From contig NZ_CP119862.1 in assembly GCF_029338175.1 (NCBI RefSeq), forward strand, positions 2,976,001 to 3,040,000: a stretch of 64,000 nt of DNA, in the 5' to 3' direction. A program made the translations under genes and the position numbers. This DNA is from Citrobacter enshiensis. GTDB lineage: Bacteria; Pseudomonadota; Gammaproteobacteria; Enterobacterales; Enterobacteriaceae. Below, in pieces: positions 1 to 9,897 of this stretch; within the stretch, counting starts at the first letter, position 1, and each line of letters opens with the position of its first letter. The notes beneath the pieces were generated by a model, which saw nothing but the letters and a program-made list of their open reading frames with translations, did not search any database and was not told the DNA's origin.

Positions 1-752
1 CCCCAGGCCACCTTTTCCATCGGGAACCCTTCGTAATACTGCAGCGTAAAGGCATCGACCAGTGAATTCCCCACCTTCAATGGACCTGAAACGCCAGGCT
101 CTTGTTGGTATTTCGCGCTAAAGCTGTCTTTGGCATCGAGAAGCGAACACTGCTGTTTTTCTTTGCAGGACGGCGAGTCTTTGTAGTTCGTCATCTGCTC
201 CAGCAACTGATAGCTCTCATTAAGCTGCATCTGGCTGCGCTCTTTCTCCATCGCGAGAACCGCCTTCTCGCTAAACGCCGCGGAATCATCGGTGATCACC
301 GGGTTAAAGGTCGGGTCCATGGTGCCCATTTTTTCCTGATGGTGTACAGGAATGTCGCATCCAGGGAATGCCCCGGTGATAAAGAACTGCGCCGTGGCTA
401 CCGTGCGTTGCAGGCTGTTGGCATAGGTGTAGACCGTATCCGGCGCCGGGCATTCGCCTGACTTCACCATCCCCTGCTCTGCCAGCCACTCGCGCATATA
501 ATGGCCCATATACACTTCCAGCACCCCTCCTTTGGTGGTGAGCTGACCGCCTGGCACATCCCATTCAGGCCACTTATTTGGCGTAGATTGTTCAAGGACG
601 CTGCCATTATTGGCCAACGGCGCGCGCAGGTTATGTCGGCTCATCATTAACACTTGTTGCAGTTGATAACCTTCCGGCGTGGTCTGCGCCTGTGCGTGAC
701 CCGACAACAATAAAACCCCTGCCACACTTGCGGCGAGTAACGATTTTTTCAT
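1..752 (-). CDS. agp: Glucose-1-phosphatase, N-terminal part (cut by window edge)
   Basis: Periplasmic acid phosphatase of the histidine phosphatase superfamily that releases glucose from glucose-1-phosphate. The visible part is about 250 residues; E. coli Agp has 413, so the C-terminal two fifths, including the distal HD motif, lie outside the window. A Sec signal peptide ([20 protein letters not shown], cleavage near AQA-QTT) is followed by the catalytic RHNLRAP motif near residue 39. The sequence stays very close to E. coli Agp throughout (for example [12 protein letters not shown] and [15 protein letters not shown]). The ATG at 752-750 is the only sensible start because the signal peptide begins there. 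The gene next to scsABCD and cbpA is the arrangement known in Salmonella. Confidence 0.95.
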   Translation of the reverse strand, partial: MKKSLLAASVAGVLLLSGHAQAQTTPEGYQLQQVLMMSRHNLRAPLANNGSVLEQSTPNKWPEWDVPGGQLTTKGGVLEVYMGHYMREWLAEQGMVKSGECPAPDTVYTYANSLQRTVATAQFFITGAFPGCDIPVHHQEKMGTMDPTFNPVITDDSAAFSEKAVLAMEKERSQMQLNESYQLLEQMTNYKDSPSCKEKQQCSLLDAKDSFSAKYQQEPGVSGPLKVGNSLVDAFTLQYYEGFPMEKVAW

Positions 753-839
753 CCCTACAACCTCTTGTTGTTATCAAATTTCTCTAAGTGTGACAGAAAT
801 ATGACATTTTTCCGGGAACGCTTTCGCAAAACGGAAGAT

Positions 840-1550
840 TTACCGCAACGCGGTAATGCCAAAATGAAGCTGGAGTTTGCGGATACCCAGCGGCGTAAAG
901 GTGACCTGGCGACTGCCCGCCGTGGTTGTGATCCATCGTTGTTGTTCGAAATAGGTCAACAGAGCGGCACCGAGTACGCCCCCGGTATGGTAGCGCCGCT
1001 CACTCCAGTCCAGGCAACCGCAGCTCAGCTTTCTGCGCGACACGCCAGCGCCGGTCTCGATACCTATTTCGGCGAGTTTGTCCTGCCCCAGCGGCGTTAA
1101 CGCGTCGCCCTCCGCGGTTATCCATTGCCGGGAAATCAGGGTGTCAAAAAGCATGACGGCGATTTCTCCTGCAAGATGGTCATAACAGGTGCGCGCATGG
1201 CGTAAACTGAGCGGCGTGGCAATTTTACGTGTTGTGGAAGACGCCCACGCCACTCCCATTAGCCGTTCCAGCAATTGCGCTATCTCTGTGCTTGCCAGCC
1301 GAAAATAGCGATGCCGCCCCTGAGCCAGCGAGATAACAAATCGTTGCTCACACAAGCGCGCCAAATGCGCGCTGGCGGTAGATGCCGAAACATCCGCCAC
1401 CGCACTGAGTTCCGTCGCCGTCCACGCGCGCCCATCCATTAAGGCGCTCAGCATGCGTGATCGCGATTTATCCGCCATCACCGCAGCGGTCAGCGCCATC
1501 CTTGACTCGAGTTCGTACTCCTCTTCATTTTCTGAAATGAACGACGTCAT
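840..1550 (-). CDS. ArsR-like winged-helix transcriptional regulator
   Basis: Predicted DNA-binding repressor of 236 residues. The N-terminal third holds an ArsR/SmtB-type winged helix: MADKSRSRMLSALMDGRAW, then the recognition-helix region SASTASAHLARL, then the wing QGRHRYFRLAS. The C-terminal half carries the family-specific CGCLDWSERRYH segment, whose cysteines could bind a metal or sense thiols (inference). The start at 1550 is chosen over 1592 because AGAGGGG lies just upstream. It follows the TauE/SafE exporter gene by 57 bases on the same strand, so the pair is probably one operon with the regulator controlling the exporter. The ligand cannot be told from the sequence. Confidence 0.8.
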   Translation of the reverse strand: MTSFISENEEEYELESRMALTAAVMADKSRSRMLSALMDGRAWTATELSAVADVSASTASAHLARLCEQRFVISLAQGRHRYFRLASTEIAQLLERLMGVAWASSTTRKIATPLSLRHARTCYDHLAGEIAVMLFDTLISRQWITAEGDALTPLGQDKLAEIGIETGAGVSRRKLSCGCLDWSERRYHTGGVLGAALLTYFEQQRWITTTAGSRQVTFTPLGIRKLQLHFGITALR

Positions 1551-1607
1551 AAGCCCCTCTTTAACCCGCATAATCTGCATTGACCCTGGCACGGAATCCC
1601 CGCAAAG

Positions 1608-2366
1608 TCACGATGCAGCGCGGAGTATCATTTCGAGACCCAGCCCCATCAGGCAGAGCAAAAAGCAGCGTTTAAACACTAACGGTGATATCACCCGACG
1701 CACACGGGTGCCGATCCACTGACCGACGAGCGCGGGAATAATGGCGAATGCCGATAAAGTGACCGACTGAACCGGCAGCGCGCCGTGCCACCATAATCCG
1801 AGCGCTAGTGCCAGCGTCGAGAAAGTGAAAGAGATGCCCAACGCCTGTACCAGTTCCTCTTTCTCAAAGCCGAGGGACTGGATCCACGGCACCGCGGGCA
1901 TCACGAAAACACCGGTGCCGCCGGTCAGCAGCCCTGTCACTACCCCCACCATCATCGAGACCGGTTTTTCACGTTGTGGATCGACCCGGATTCGTTTCCC
2001 GGCCAACGTCCAGAGCGCGTAAAGAATCAGCGCGACGCCAAGCGCGAACTGCGTGCGCCGGGTGTCTCCGCCCGCAATCCAGACGCTGGCAAGCAATGTG
2101 GCGACAACCACCATCGAAAGCATCGGCCAGAGACGTTTCAGCAGTGTCCGGGTATTGCCGCCACCGCCGAACTGAAACAGATTGCTGATCAGTGAAGGTA
2201 ACAGCAGCATCGCGGCGGCGGCGACCGGGGAGACCAGCGCCCCCAGAATCCCCATCGCCACAGTGGGCAGCCCCATACCGGTGACGCCTTTCACCATCCC
2301 CGCCAGCACAAAGGTAGCGGTAATCATCAATATCAGGTAAAGCCCAGACTCCCAGAATACGACCAT
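1608..2366 (-). CDS. TauE/SafE-family membrane exporter
   Basis: Inner-membrane protein of 252 residues with about eight hydrophobic segments and the duplicated glycine-rich motif of the TauE/SafE (DUF81) family: GMVKGVTGMGLPTVAMG in the first half and GLLTGGTGVFVMP in the second. Family members export sulfite, sulfoacetate or other organic anions; the substrate here is unknown. The start at 2366 (MVVFWESGLYL) follows a good GGGAGGA ribosome-binding site, whereas the reading frame upstream to 2519 is hydrophilic and unlike the family. It is the first gene of a probable two-gene operon with the ArsR-like regulator. Confidence 0.82.
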   Translation of the reverse strand: MVVFWESGLYLILMITATFVLAGMVKGVTGMGLPTVAMGILGALVSPVAAAAMLLLPSLISNLFQFGGGGNTRTLLKRLWPMLSMVVVATLLASVWIAGGDTRRTQFALGVALILYALWTLAGKRIRVDPQREKPVSMMVGVVTGLLTGGTGVFVMPAVPWIQSLGFEKEELVQALGISFTFSTLALALGLWWHGALPVQSVTLSAFAIIPALVGQWIGTRVRRVISPLVFKRCFLLCLMGLGLEMILRAAS

Positions 2367-2523
2367 ACGTTGTCCTCCCGAAAAAAGCCGATACGCGATA
2401 ATGTCCGTTATTCTCCGGGCTTGCTTCGTTGGGGAGCGAAATATGGCTTCCGGGGATGAGGTGATGAGGAGTCTGGCTGAAAGGCGGAAGCATGGAAAAA
2501 TGCCGGGTTTCCCCGGCACGGTT

Positions 2524-3030
2524 TCAGAACGTTTTAGCCCACCACAGTCGAAGTTTCATCCCCCAGTAGCTGGTCCAGCCGCTGGTGGTCGAAACGACCT
2601 CTCCCTTTGAGACGATCACCAGCGTCGGCGTTACGCTGATTTCCCAGCGTCGGGATATCTCGCCGCTCGCATCATTGATAACCGGGAAAGTGACATTTTT
2701 GCGCGTCAGCCAGCGGGCGACGTCGGCCTCGCTGCCAGAGCGTAGCGCAATGGTCATCACGTTTACCCCTTCCTGGTGAAGCCGCGCGACATCCGGGGTC
2801 GTGAAACGACACACGCTACACCAGCTTGCCCAAAAATAGAGCAAGACCGGTTTCTCTTCGCTGAGTTTCCCCAGGGTGACGGTTTCCCCGTCCACCGTTT
2901 GCAGCGGCGTGCTGTCAAAAGAGGGCGGAACCTGTGGCGCGCGCCAGGCATCGACCAGCATCGTGACGACGACCAGCAGCGCCAGCAAGATAAGCCCTTC
3001 ACGCAGCCAGCGCCGTAACTTACTGACCAT
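2524..3030 (-). CDS. scsD: ScsD, membrane-anchored thioredoxin-like protein
   Basis: Protein of 168 residues in the suppressor-of-copper-sensitivity system. One N-terminal membrane anchor (residues about 13-28, LILLALLVVVTMLV) is followed by a TlpA/ResA-type thioredoxin domain facing the periplasm. The redox motif WCSVC sits near residues 70-74 and the cis-proline loop is SVTPT. It is thought to act in a periplasmic disulfide reduction relay with ScsB and ScsC that protects against copper and oxidants (known from Salmonella). It is the last gene of scsABCD and its start overlaps the 3' end of scsC by 11 bases, suggesting translational coupling. Confidence 0.92.
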   Translation of the reverse strand: MVSKLRRWLREGLILLALLVVVTMLVDAWRAPQVPPSFDSTPLQTVDGETVTLGKLSEEKPVLLYFWASWCSVCRFTTPDVARLHQEGVNVMTIALRSGSEADVARWLTRKNVTFPVINDASGEISRRWEISVTPTLVIVSKGEVVSTTSGWTSYWGMKLRLWWAKTF

Positions 3031-3643
3031 TGGCCGCCGCCAGCTTCTCTTTGACGACCTCTTCCAGCGTCTCCCAGGACACGGCGCCTAGGATCATTTC
3101 ATCCCCGATGATGGTCGCGGGCGTCCCCTGAACCCCCACCAGCCGGGCAAGCTGCAGGTTGGTACTCAAGGTCTCATTGCTTTTTTCATCCAGCGTCACC
3201 GCTGTCGCACCGGATTTTTCCTGCGCCTGGGCAATGCTGGCGGCGGTGTGATATCCCCGTTTCTGCATCAGTTTTTCATGCAGCGCCTGGAACTGTGCAG
3301 GATGTTCGCGCCAGGTCGTCAGCGCTGTACGCGCCGACAGGACCGAGCTTTCCCCCTTAAAGGGCAAAGGCTTAATCACCACTGCAACCTGAGGGTATTT
3401 CTGCACAATCTTTTCCAGCATCGGATCAAGCTGTTTGCAGTAGGGGCAGTTGTAGTCCGTAAAGTTGATGAGCGTCAGCGTCGCTTTTTTCGCGCCAATA
3501 CGCGGACTGGCAGGATCGTTAAATAACGCTTCCTGAATCAGCGCTTCGATCTGCTTTTCTTGCTCTGGGGTAAACGGGGCTGCCTCTTGCGCCAGACTCA
3601 GACCAGTAAACAGGGTGAAGAACAGAACAATCAGGTATTTCAT
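3020..3643 (-). CDS. scsC: ScsC, periplasmic DsbA-like disulfide isomerase/reductase
   Basis: Periplasmic thioredoxin-fold protein of 207 residues. A signal peptide (MKYLIVLFFTLFTGLSLAQ) is followed by a charged helical N-terminal stretch that in some homologues drives oligomerisation. The DsbA/DsbG-like catalytic domain has the redox motif CPYC (residues about 66-69, NFTDYNCPYCKQL) and the cis-proline loop GTPAT near residue 177. In Salmonella and Proteus, ScsC is kept reduced by ScsB and counters copper-induced misoxidation. Its start overlaps the scsB stop by four bases (3640-3643). Confidence 0.93.
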   Translation of the reverse strand: MKYLIVLFFTLFTGLSLAQEAAPFTPEQEKQIEALIQEALFNDPASPRIGAKKATLTLINFTDYNCPYCKQLDPMLEKIVQKYPQVAVVIKPLPFKGESSVLSARTALTTWREHPAQFQALHEKLMQKRGYHTAASIAQAQEKSGATAVTLDEKSNETLSTNLQLARLVGVQGTPATIIGDEMILGAVSWETLEEVVKEKLAAANGQ

Positions 3644-5526
3644 GGCATAACTCCTTTTGCGTTTACCAGCGTTTGCAGGACCATGTCCTGAGTCAGTAAG
3701 GTGGGTAACGCCTGACCGTCCGGTATTCCGGGGCCATAAATTTGGTTAAAGGGCACGGCGACGCGGCCACGTTTTTTCAGAAAATCAGACAGCTCAGCGG
3801 AAGGCAGCGTCCAGTCGCCTCGCAGGGCGACAACATCCGGCTGTTGCAGCGCCTTCTGTACCGCCTCTTTCTGTAATGCGTTGTATTTATTGACCTTACA
3901 GGTGATGCACCAGTCTGCGGTGACGTCGATAAACACCCGTTTGTTTTGCGCCAGCGCCTGCTGAATGGCCTGCTCGCTCAGGGGCTGCCAGACCACGCTC
4001 TCTTTTGCCGGGGCGGGAGTGGAGAATCCAAAGTGTGGCAGCAGAAGCGTTGCCAGCCAGATTGCAGATCCCAGCATCATCAAACCCAGCAGGCGTCGTA
4101 GTCCGTTCATCCAGCGACCGGGACGTGGCAGACTCAACGCCAGGCCGGGGCGCAACGCGACCAGCAACCACGGCAGACTCATCCCCAATCCAAGTGCGAG
4201 AAACAGCCCCCACAACGTCGGAAGCGGCGCGGTGAGTGCCGCCGCCACGGCGGTACCGAGGAACGGCGCGCTGCACGGTGTCGCCAACAGAGTGGCAAAT
4301 GCCCCCTGCCAGAAGTGGCCGGACATCCCGTTCCCCCCCTGGGTCGCCAGTCGCGTTGTCATTGCCGAAGGAAGACGGAATTCAAACAGCCCAAACAGGC
4401 TGGCGCTGAAGGTCAGCATCACCACCACCATGACGCCAATAAACCACGGATTCTGGAACTGAATGCCCCACCCGAGCGCCTGATTCGTCAACCGCAGCAC
4501 GGTCATCAGCAGCGCCAGCGCCATGAAGGAGGCGATAATTCCCGCCACCGACGCGAGGAATTGTCGCCGCACCTGTTGTCGTTTTTTCTCCTCCACCAGC
4601 AATACTGAGCCGAGCTTCATCCCCAGTACGGGCAACACACAGGGCATCAAATTGAGAATAAATCCACCCAGTAATGCCATCAGAACCACTTGCCAGAGCG
4701 GCAAGGCAGCGCTTTCTGTCACTGGCGCAGGGGCGACACCTACCGAGAGCGTGCTCTCCTGCGCGATCCCTTCATTGGCCAATACCAGCGTGAGTCTCTT
4801 ACCGCGGAGATCCGGCGCCCCCTCTCCCCAGCTATCGCGAACGGGGATCGTCGCCTGTAATGTCGTCCCCGCAATATGGAATTGAGGTTTACCGGTTTCC
4901 ACGTCATCGACAGTATCGAGATACAAGCCAGGGGTTGACCAGCCTCCCGCCCGCTCGGCTTCAACCACCAGTTCCCCGGCGCGCGCGCCCACGGTAATGG
5001 AATCGGTCAGTCCCTGAGACAGAGGGACTCGCCCCATCGCCTGGGCAAAGTCATGCGCAAAGGTCGCATCCTGGCGGGACGGCGTAACGGAAAACGCATA
5101 ATCGGTCAGCAGACAGACGTTGCTGCACGTTGAAAGCGCCAGGATACCGGCGATTTTCTCCGGCGCGTTTCCCCGAATCACCAGCGGGAAACTGACCTGG
5201 TCGTGATACCCCTGCGTGGTCAGATTCGCCACCTCAAAACGCGAAGGCGTTGGCCAGAACCAGTCGACGGCAGGCATTTCGCCCTTCCAGGTAATCGCAG
5301 GGGCAACCCCTCCCTCCCCGGGTGAACGCCAGTAGGTCTTCCAGCCGTTTTCCAGCTTTACCTCCAGCAACAGCCGGGTTTCGCCCTGCGCGGTGGTATC
5401 GGCACGCAGTTGCACACGGGCATGGTCATTCTCTGGCGAACGCAGCCAGCCGTCGTCTGCCGCCCAGGATACGGGCAGCCATAGCAATAACAGACAGAAC
5501 AGCATCTGCCTGAAAACAAGAATCAT
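3640..5526 (-). CDS. scsB: ScsB, DsbD-like transmembrane electron transporter
   Basis: Inner-membrane thiol-disulfide transporter of 628 residues that passes electrons from cytoplasmic thioredoxin to periplasmic ScsC. A signal peptide leads into a large N-terminal periplasmic region with CSNVCLL near residue 150. The central multi-helix DsbD-like domain has the two membrane cysteines in MPCVLPVLG and TPCSAPFLG. The C-terminal thioredoxin domain has DWCITCK. Length and architecture match Salmonella ScsB; the long N-terminal domain distinguishes it from DsbD. It is overlapped at its 3' end by scsC and lies 48 bases downstream of scsA. Confidence 0.93.
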   Translation of the reverse strand: MILVFRQMLFCLLLLWLPVSWAADDGWLRSPENDHARVQLRADTTAQGETRLLLEVKLENGWKTYWRSPGEGGVAPAITWKGEMPAVDWFWPTPSRFEVANLTTQGYHDQVSFPLVIRGNAPEKIAGILALSTCSNVCLLTDYAFSVTPSRQDATFAHDFAQAMGRVPLSQGLTDSITVGARAGELVVEAERAGGWSTPGLYLDTVDDVETGKPQFHIAGTTLQATIPVRDSWGEGAPDLRGKRLTLVLANEGIAQESTLSVGVAPAPVTESAALPLWQVVLMALLGGFILNLMPCVLPVLGMKLGSVLLVEEKKRQQVRRQFLASVAGIIASFMALALLMTVLRLTNQALGWGIQFQNPWFIGVMVVVMLTFSASLFGLFEFRLPSAMTTRLATQGGNGMSGHFWQGAFATLLATPCSAPFLGTAVAAALTAPLPTLWGLFLALGLGMSLPWLLVALRPGLALSLPRPGRWMNGLRRLLGLMMLGSAIWLATLLLPHFGFSTPAPAKESVVWQPLSEQAIQQALAQNKRVFIDVTADWCITCKVNKYNALQKEAVQKALQQPDVVALRGDWTLPSAELSDFLKKRGRVAVPFNQIYGPGIPDGQALPTLLTQDMVLQTLVNAKGVMP

Positions 5527-5574
5527 ATTTTTTCTCCATGAATAATTAACTTACCGTTAGCACTAACCGGTCTG

Positions 5575-5940
5575 TCATTCACGGAACACGCAAAAGCGTA
5601 GATGAACTCTGAGTGTGGGGGGCGAGATGGCTCGCGGAGGGAAAAACGGCAGGCGAACAACCCGCAGGGGTGCCAGCAGGGCAAGGAGCAGGCAAAGGAC
5701 CAGAATCGCCCCTTCGAACATCACGGGCGGCGACGCCAGCAGTGATTTTGCGCTAAGTTCGCAGGGTGTAACTGCCGACGTGGCTTCTTCGGACGGCGCA
5801 TTCGGCTGGACGGCCACGATGGTCGCGGCTGTTTCCATCTGCAACGTGTGCAGGCCCGCCATGCGCTGCGCGGTGCAAATCATCACCACGACACATGCCA
5901 GACACAGAAACCACCATCCCATCCGTTGTCGTTTCGCCAT
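5575..5940 (-). CDS. scsA: ScsA, small membrane protein of the copper-sensitivity suppressor operon
   Basis: Protein of 121 residues, about the length of Salmonella ScsA. It has an N-terminal membrane segment (GWWFLCLACVVVMICTA), a short periplasmic stretch with one cysteine (TPCEL) and a second membrane segment (GAILVLCLLLALLAPL). Salmonella work links ScsA to peroxide and copper tolerance, but its biochemical role is not established. As the first gene of scsABCD it is transcribed divergently from cbpA; the roughly 256-base gap between them must hold both promoters. Confidence 0.85.
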   Translation of the reverse strand: MAKRQRMGWWFLCLACVVVMICTAQRMAGLHTLQMETAATIVAVQPNAPSEEATSAVTPCELSAKSLLASPPVMFEGAILVLCLLLALLAPLRVVRLPFFPPRAISPPTLRVHLRFCVFRE

Positions 5941-6196
5941 TACACCCTCACTGATTGACGCGGGTTATCTTAGCCCCTGGGGAGGTTTTGGCAACCTTTG
6001 GGCTGTAAAGTTATGTCCGCAGCCTGATTTCGCGCCCGCAATGCCCTTCAGGAGAACCGGTATCCGGGACTCATTTCATTCAACAAAATGATGTTTTGCT
6101 GTTTGCAGACGCGTTTCTTAGGATTACCCTACACTTAACGGTGATGTCTTTTCAGGGGATTTCCTTTGCATGCCGTGATTTACGAGAGAGAACGCT

Positions 6197-7117
6197 ATGG
6201 AATTAAAGGATTATTACGCCATCATGGGCGTAAAACCGACGGACGATCTCAAGACTATCAAGACCGCCTATCGCCGACTTGCCCGCAAGTACCATCCTGA
6301 TGTCAGCAAAGAACCCGATGCCGAAACCCGCTTTAAAGAGGTTGCTCAGGCGTGGGAAGTGCTCAGTGATGAACAGCGCCGGGCAGAATATGACCAGTTG
6401 TGGCAGCATCGCCACGATCCGCAATTTAACCGCTCATTCCAGCAAGGCGAAAGCCAAAGCTACAACACTGAAGATTTCGACGATATTTTTTCGTCGATTT
6501 TTGGCCAGCACGCCCGACAGTCTCGCCAGCGCCCGGCAACCCGTGGGCACGATATAGAGATTGATGTGGCGATATTTCTCGAAGAAACCCTGACTGAACA
6601 CTCGCGAACCATCAGTTATACATTGCCGGTGTATAACGCATTGGGTCTTGTGGAGCGAGAAATCCCCAAAACGCTGAACGTAAAAATCCCGGCGGGTGTG
6701 GGAAATGGACAACGTATTCGTCTCAAAGGCCAGGGAACGCCAGGCGAAAACGGAGGACCCAACGGCGATCTGTGGCTGGTTTTCCATATTGCGCCGCATC
6801 CTCTGTTTGACATCGTCAATCAGGATCTGGAGATCGTCCTGCCGCTGGCGCCGTGGGAGGCCGCACTGGGTGCCAAAGTCACCGTGCCGACGCTGAAAGA
6901 GAGTATTTTACTGACGATCCCACCAGGCAGCCAGGCGGGACAGCGATTGCGCATCAAAGGCAAAGGGCTGGTGAGCAAAAAACATACCGGCGACCTGTAT
7001 GCGGTGATTAAGATTGTGATGCCGTCAAAACCGGATGCCGCCGCCGCAGCACTCTGGCAACAGCTGGCGGAGACACAAACGTCCTTTGAACCGCGCAAAG
7101 AGTGGGGGAAAGCATAA
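6197..7117 (+). CDS. cbpA: CbpA, curved DNA-binding DnaJ-family co-chaperone
   Basis: DnaJ homologue of 306 residues that stimulates DnaK and also binds curved DNA in the stationary-phase nucleoid. The J domain at the N-terminus has the HPD motif at residues 33-35 (RKYHPDVSK). A Gly/Gln-rich linker follows, then two DnaJ C-terminal beta domains ([16 protein letters not shown] and [16 protein letters not shown]). It lacks the zinc-finger domain of DnaJ, as expected for CbpA. The start has an AGAGAGA ribosome-binding site. Its stop codon overlaps the cbpM start by one base, so the chaperone and its inhibitor are co-translated. Confidence 0.97.
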   Translation: MELKDYYAIMGVKPTDDLKTIKTAYRRLARKYHPDVSKEPDAETRFKEVAQAWEVLSDEQRRAEYDQLWQHRHDPQFNRSFQQGESQSYNTEDFDDIFSSIFGQHARQSRQRPATRGHDIEIDVAIFLEETLTEHSRTISYTLPVYNALGLVEREIPKTLNVKIPAGVGNGQRIRLKGQGTPGENGGPNGDLWLVFHIAPHPLFDIVNQDLEIVLPLAPWEAALGAKVTVPTLKESILLTIPPGSQAGQRLRIKGKGLVSKKHTGDLYAVIKIVMPSKPDAAAAALWQQLAETQTSFEPRKEWGKA

Positions 7118-7422
7118 TGGCGAACGTGACCGTCACCTTTACCATCACCGAATTTTGTCTGCATACCGGTGTGTCAGAAGAAGAACTCAACGAAATTGTC
7201 GGTCTGGGCGTGATTGAACCCTACGAGCGCAAAGCGGCCACCTGGCAATTCGACGACCATGCCGCCTCTGTCGTGCAACGTGCCTTGCGGTTGCGGCACG
7301 AACTGGCGCTGGACTGGCCGGGCATTGCCGTTGCGCTCACCTTGCTGGAAGAGAATGCGCAATTAAGGGAGGAAAACCGATTGCTGCGCCAGAGACTTTC
7401 GCGCTTTATTACGCATCCCTAA
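7117..7422 (+). CDS. cbpM: CbpM, modulator of CbpA
   Basis: Small cytoplasmic protein of 101 residues, the E. coli length. It binds the CbpA J domain and inhibits both its co-chaperone and DNA-binding activity. The MerR-like fold is seen in [27 protein letters not shown], followed by a C-terminal coiled coil ([19 protein letters not shown]). The start at 7117, overlapping the cbpA stop (TAATG), is preferred to an in-frame ATG 15 bases upstream because it gives the family's length. Confidence 0.96.
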   Translation: MANVTVTFTITEFCLHTGVSEEELNEIVGLGVIEPYERKAATWQFDDHAASVVQRALRLRHELALDWPGIAVALTLLEENAQLREENRLLRQRLSRFITHP

Positions 7423-7427
7423 TTTCA

Positions 7428-7445
7428 GGGCAGCGTAAGCTGCCC
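7428..7445 (+). terminator. Stem-loop after cbpM
   Basis: Perfect 7-bp hairpin GGGCAGC / GCTGCCC with a GTAA loop, six bases after the cbpM stop. There is no run of T after it, so it may act as an mRNA-end stabiliser or a weak terminator rather than a strong intrinsic one. The truncated yccM copy begins only about four bases beyond the hairpin. Confidence 0.55.
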
Positions 7446-7448
7446 CTA

Positions 7449-7806
7449 TGGTGCCCTGCCTGGCCTGTTTTCCCTGCTTTCCCCGTTCAAAATTCGCCGC
7501 AACGCGCAACCCTGTATTGATTGCGGAAAATGTGCGAAAAATTGCCCGTCGCGGATCCCGGTGGACAAACTGATTCAGGTGCGAACGGTTGAATACACCG
7601 GTTGTATGACCTGCGCGGAGTCCTGCCCGGTCGCGTCAACGCTGACCTTTTCCCTGCGCACGCCAACGGGAAAAACGCAAATGAGTCGTGGAACGCTGTC
7701 GGGCAGGATGATGACGTTGCTGATACTCGGTATTCTGTTTGCCAGCATTACCTTTGCGATGTTGATGAGGGGCCGGGACAGCCCGGTGCCGCAGCCGTAT
7801 TTATAG
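7449..7806 (+). pseudogene. 5'-truncated yccM (4Fe-4S membrane protein) remnant
   Basis: Open from TATGGTGCCCTGCC to a TAA at 7804-7806, this encodes only the C-terminal third of a YccM-type ferredoxin membrane protein: two 4Fe-4S motifs (CIDCGKCAKNCP and CMTCAESCPVAST) and one last membrane helix (LLILGILFASITFAML). It aligns colinearly with the C-terminal part of the intact yccM at 23335-24432, at roughly three quarters identity by eye. All the N-terminal membrane helices are missing and no start or ribosome-binding site precedes it. In E. coli yccM follows cbpM in this orientation, with the tor genes between, so this is probably the native locus after a deletion that removed torSTRCAD and the 5' end of yccM. 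Confidence 0.8.
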
Positions 7807-8319
7807 CACCACTCTCAGTCTGCAATGCGCTTTTTTCGCATCAATGGGGGAGAGTGAGACTCAACCAGTTAACAAAGATATGATTGCACATGAATATATC
7901 ACTGGCATGAAATCCATTTTTTCAGATCCTATATCTAAGCCCGCATTATTCTAAATATCCGAGAGAATGATATACCTGAAAAAAGCGCAGGAAAACGGCC
8001 CCGAAATATTCATAAACCAAATATCAAAAACACTATTATCACTTTATTTTTTACGTTGACTGGAAATCATGCAAGCGCTGTTCTGATTTCATAAAATATG
8101 CCTCACACGGACTTCATAACTTAAATTGAAAAGCCCCGAAAGGGGGATAAAAACAGGACAAAAACAAACAACTATCCATTTGAATAGAAACAACAATTAT
8201 TTGTGCGCGTAAAACAATCCTGGCGCCACAGCCAAAAAAATAATATTTCACTTTGCCCGAATCGCTAAAGTCACTGATAATGCGTCCGTCTGTATCCTCA
8301 AAATGGCGTAATATTCTCT
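7807..8319. other. AT-rich gene-free stretch before the phosphate transporter
   Basis: About 510 bases without a convincing gene. It is clearly more AT-rich than its neighbours and contains a small CCCC-GAAA-GGGG hairpin near 8133-8145. It presumably holds the promoter of the downstream pit gene, but I could not identify a Pho box or clear -35/-10 pair. It marks the left boundary of the accessory island. Confidence 0.5.
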
Positions 8320-9819
8320 ATGCTACATTTATTTGCTGGCCTGGATTTTTATACCGGGTCGATGCTTTTACTTGCTCTGGCCTTTGTCCTGTTTTACGAG
8401 GCAATTAACGGATTTCACGATACCGCCAATGCGGTAGCGACCGTCATCTATACGCGTGCAATGCAACCTCAGCTGGCGGTGATTATGGCTGCGGTTTTCA
8501 ATTTTTGTGGCGTCCTGCTGGGTGGGCTCAGCGTAGCCTATGCCATTGTGCATATGCTACCGACGGATTTGCTGCTCAACATGGGCTCGTCGCATGGCCT
8601 CGCGATGGTTTTTTCCATGTTGCTGGCAGCGATTATCTGGAACCTGGGTACCTGGTATTTCGGCCTGCCCGCCTCCAGTTCCCACACACTGATCGGCGCG
8701 ATTATCGGGATCGGGTTAACCAACGCATTGATGACAGGCAGATCAGTGGTCGATGCGTTAAACATCCCGGCGGTGATGAATATCTTTGCTTCGCTCATCG
8801 CTTCTCCTGTCGTCGGAATGGTGATCGCAGGCGGTCTGATTTTCTTGCTGCGTCGTTACTGGAGCGGCACCAAAAAACGCGCGCGCATCCACCGACTCCC
8901 AGAGGAACGAAAAAAGAAAGGCGGTAAAAAGAAGCCCCCCTTCTGGACGCGTATCTCGTTAATTTCCTCCGCTGCTGGCGTGGCATTTTCTCATGGCGCA
9001 AATGATGGTCAGAAAGGAATCGGCCTGGTGATGCTGGTACTGGTGGGGATCGCGCCTGCCGGTTTCGTGGTAAACATGAACGCGACCGGATACGAAATAA
9101 CCCGCACCCGTGACGCTATTAGCAATCTGGAGGCCTACTTGCAGCAGCATCCCGATCTGCTGAAGCAGGTCATCGACAAAGCTCAGTTACCCGCAACATC
9201 GACGGCTGATACCACACAGCCGATGGCGTTTCATTGTCACCCGGCGAATACGATGGATTCCCTTAACCGCGTCAAAACGCTCCTGCCTGCGAATATAGAG
9301 AATTACGACGCATTAAGCATTCCGCAGCGCAGTCAGTTACGGCGCATCATGCTGTGCATCTCCGATACGGCGAATAACGTGGCAAAACTGCCGGCTCTCA
9401 ACAGTAACGACGTCCATCTGTTGAAGAGGCTGAAAACCGATATGCTGAGCACAATTGAATATGCCCCAGTCTGGATCATCATGGCGGTCGCGCTGGCGCT
9501 GGGTGTTGGCACTATGATTGGCTGGCGTCGCGTGGCAACCACTATCGGCGAAAAGATCGGTAAAAAAGGCATGACCTATGCCCAGGGAATGTCCGCACAG
9601 ATAACAGCCGCGGTCTCCATCGGTCTTGCCAGTTACATCGGTATGCCCGTTTCCACAACGCATGTGCTCTCTTCTGCCGTCGCGGGAACGATGATTGTCG
9701 ATGGCGGAGGATTGCAGCGAAAAACAGTGACCAGTATTGCAATGGCCTGGGTGTTTACGTTGCCTGCGGCGATTCTGCTCTCCGGGATCCTTTACTGGGC
9801 TTCCCTGCAACTGCTCTGA
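8320..9819 (+). CDS. Low-affinity inorganic phosphate transporter, PitA/PitB type
   Basis: Proton-coupled metal-phosphate symporter of 499 residues, the length of E. coli PitA and PitB. It carries the two PiT signatures: the N-terminal [18 protein letters not shown] and the C-terminal [18 protein letters not shown] repeat, plus [15 protein letters not shown] in the middle. About ten membrane helices flank a hydrophilic loop (residues about 260-350) that is the most diverged part relative to E. coli PitA. This is not the usual pitA locus, so it is probably a paralogue or acquired copy. Whether it belongs functionally to the lipid island next door is unknown. Confidence 0.9.
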   Translation: MLHLFAGLDFYTGSMLLLALAFVLFYEAINGFHDTANAVATVIYTRAMQPQLAVIMAAVFNFCGVLLGGLSVAYAIVHMLPTDLLLNMGSSHGLAMVFSMLLAAIIWNLGTWYFGLPASSSHTLIGAIIGIGLTNALMTGRSVVDALNIPAVMNIFASLIASPVVGMVIAGGLIFLLRRYWSGTKKRARIHRLPEERKKKGGKKKPPFWTRISLISSAAGVAFSHGANDGQKGIGLVMLVLVGIAPAGFVVNMNATGYEITRTRDAISNLEAYLQQHPDLLKQVIDKAQLPATSTADTTQPMAFHCHPANTMDSLNRVKTLLPANIENYDALSIPQRSQLRRIMLCISDTANNVAKLPALNSNDVHLLKRLKTDMLSTIEYAPVWIIMAVALALGVGTMIGWRRVATTIGEKIGKKGMTYAQGMSAQITAAVSIGLASYIGMPVSTTHVLSSAVAGTMIVDGGGLQRKTVTSIAMAWVFTLPAAILLSGILYWASLQLL

Positions 9820-9858
9820 ATTCACTGGCAGTTTAACGACACGGGATAGGCGTGAAAA

Positions 9859-9880
9859 TGCCCAGTTCACAAACTGGGCA
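9859..9880. terminator. Inverted repeat between convergent pit and kinase genes
   Basis: A 9-bp perfect stem (TGCCCAGTT / AACTGGGCA) with a CACA loop, 40 bases after the pit stop and 18 bases beyond the end of the minus-strand kinase gene. The symmetric position suggests a bidirectional terminator, though no long T-run follows. Confidence 0.55.
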
Positions 9881-9897
9881 TACAAAGCGATACACGT

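Noticed and set aside
1608-2519. Longer N-terminus for the TauE/SafE exporter starting at 2519
   Set aside because: The extra 51 residues are hydrophilic and not family-like, and a strong ribosome-binding site precedes the internal ATG at 2366.
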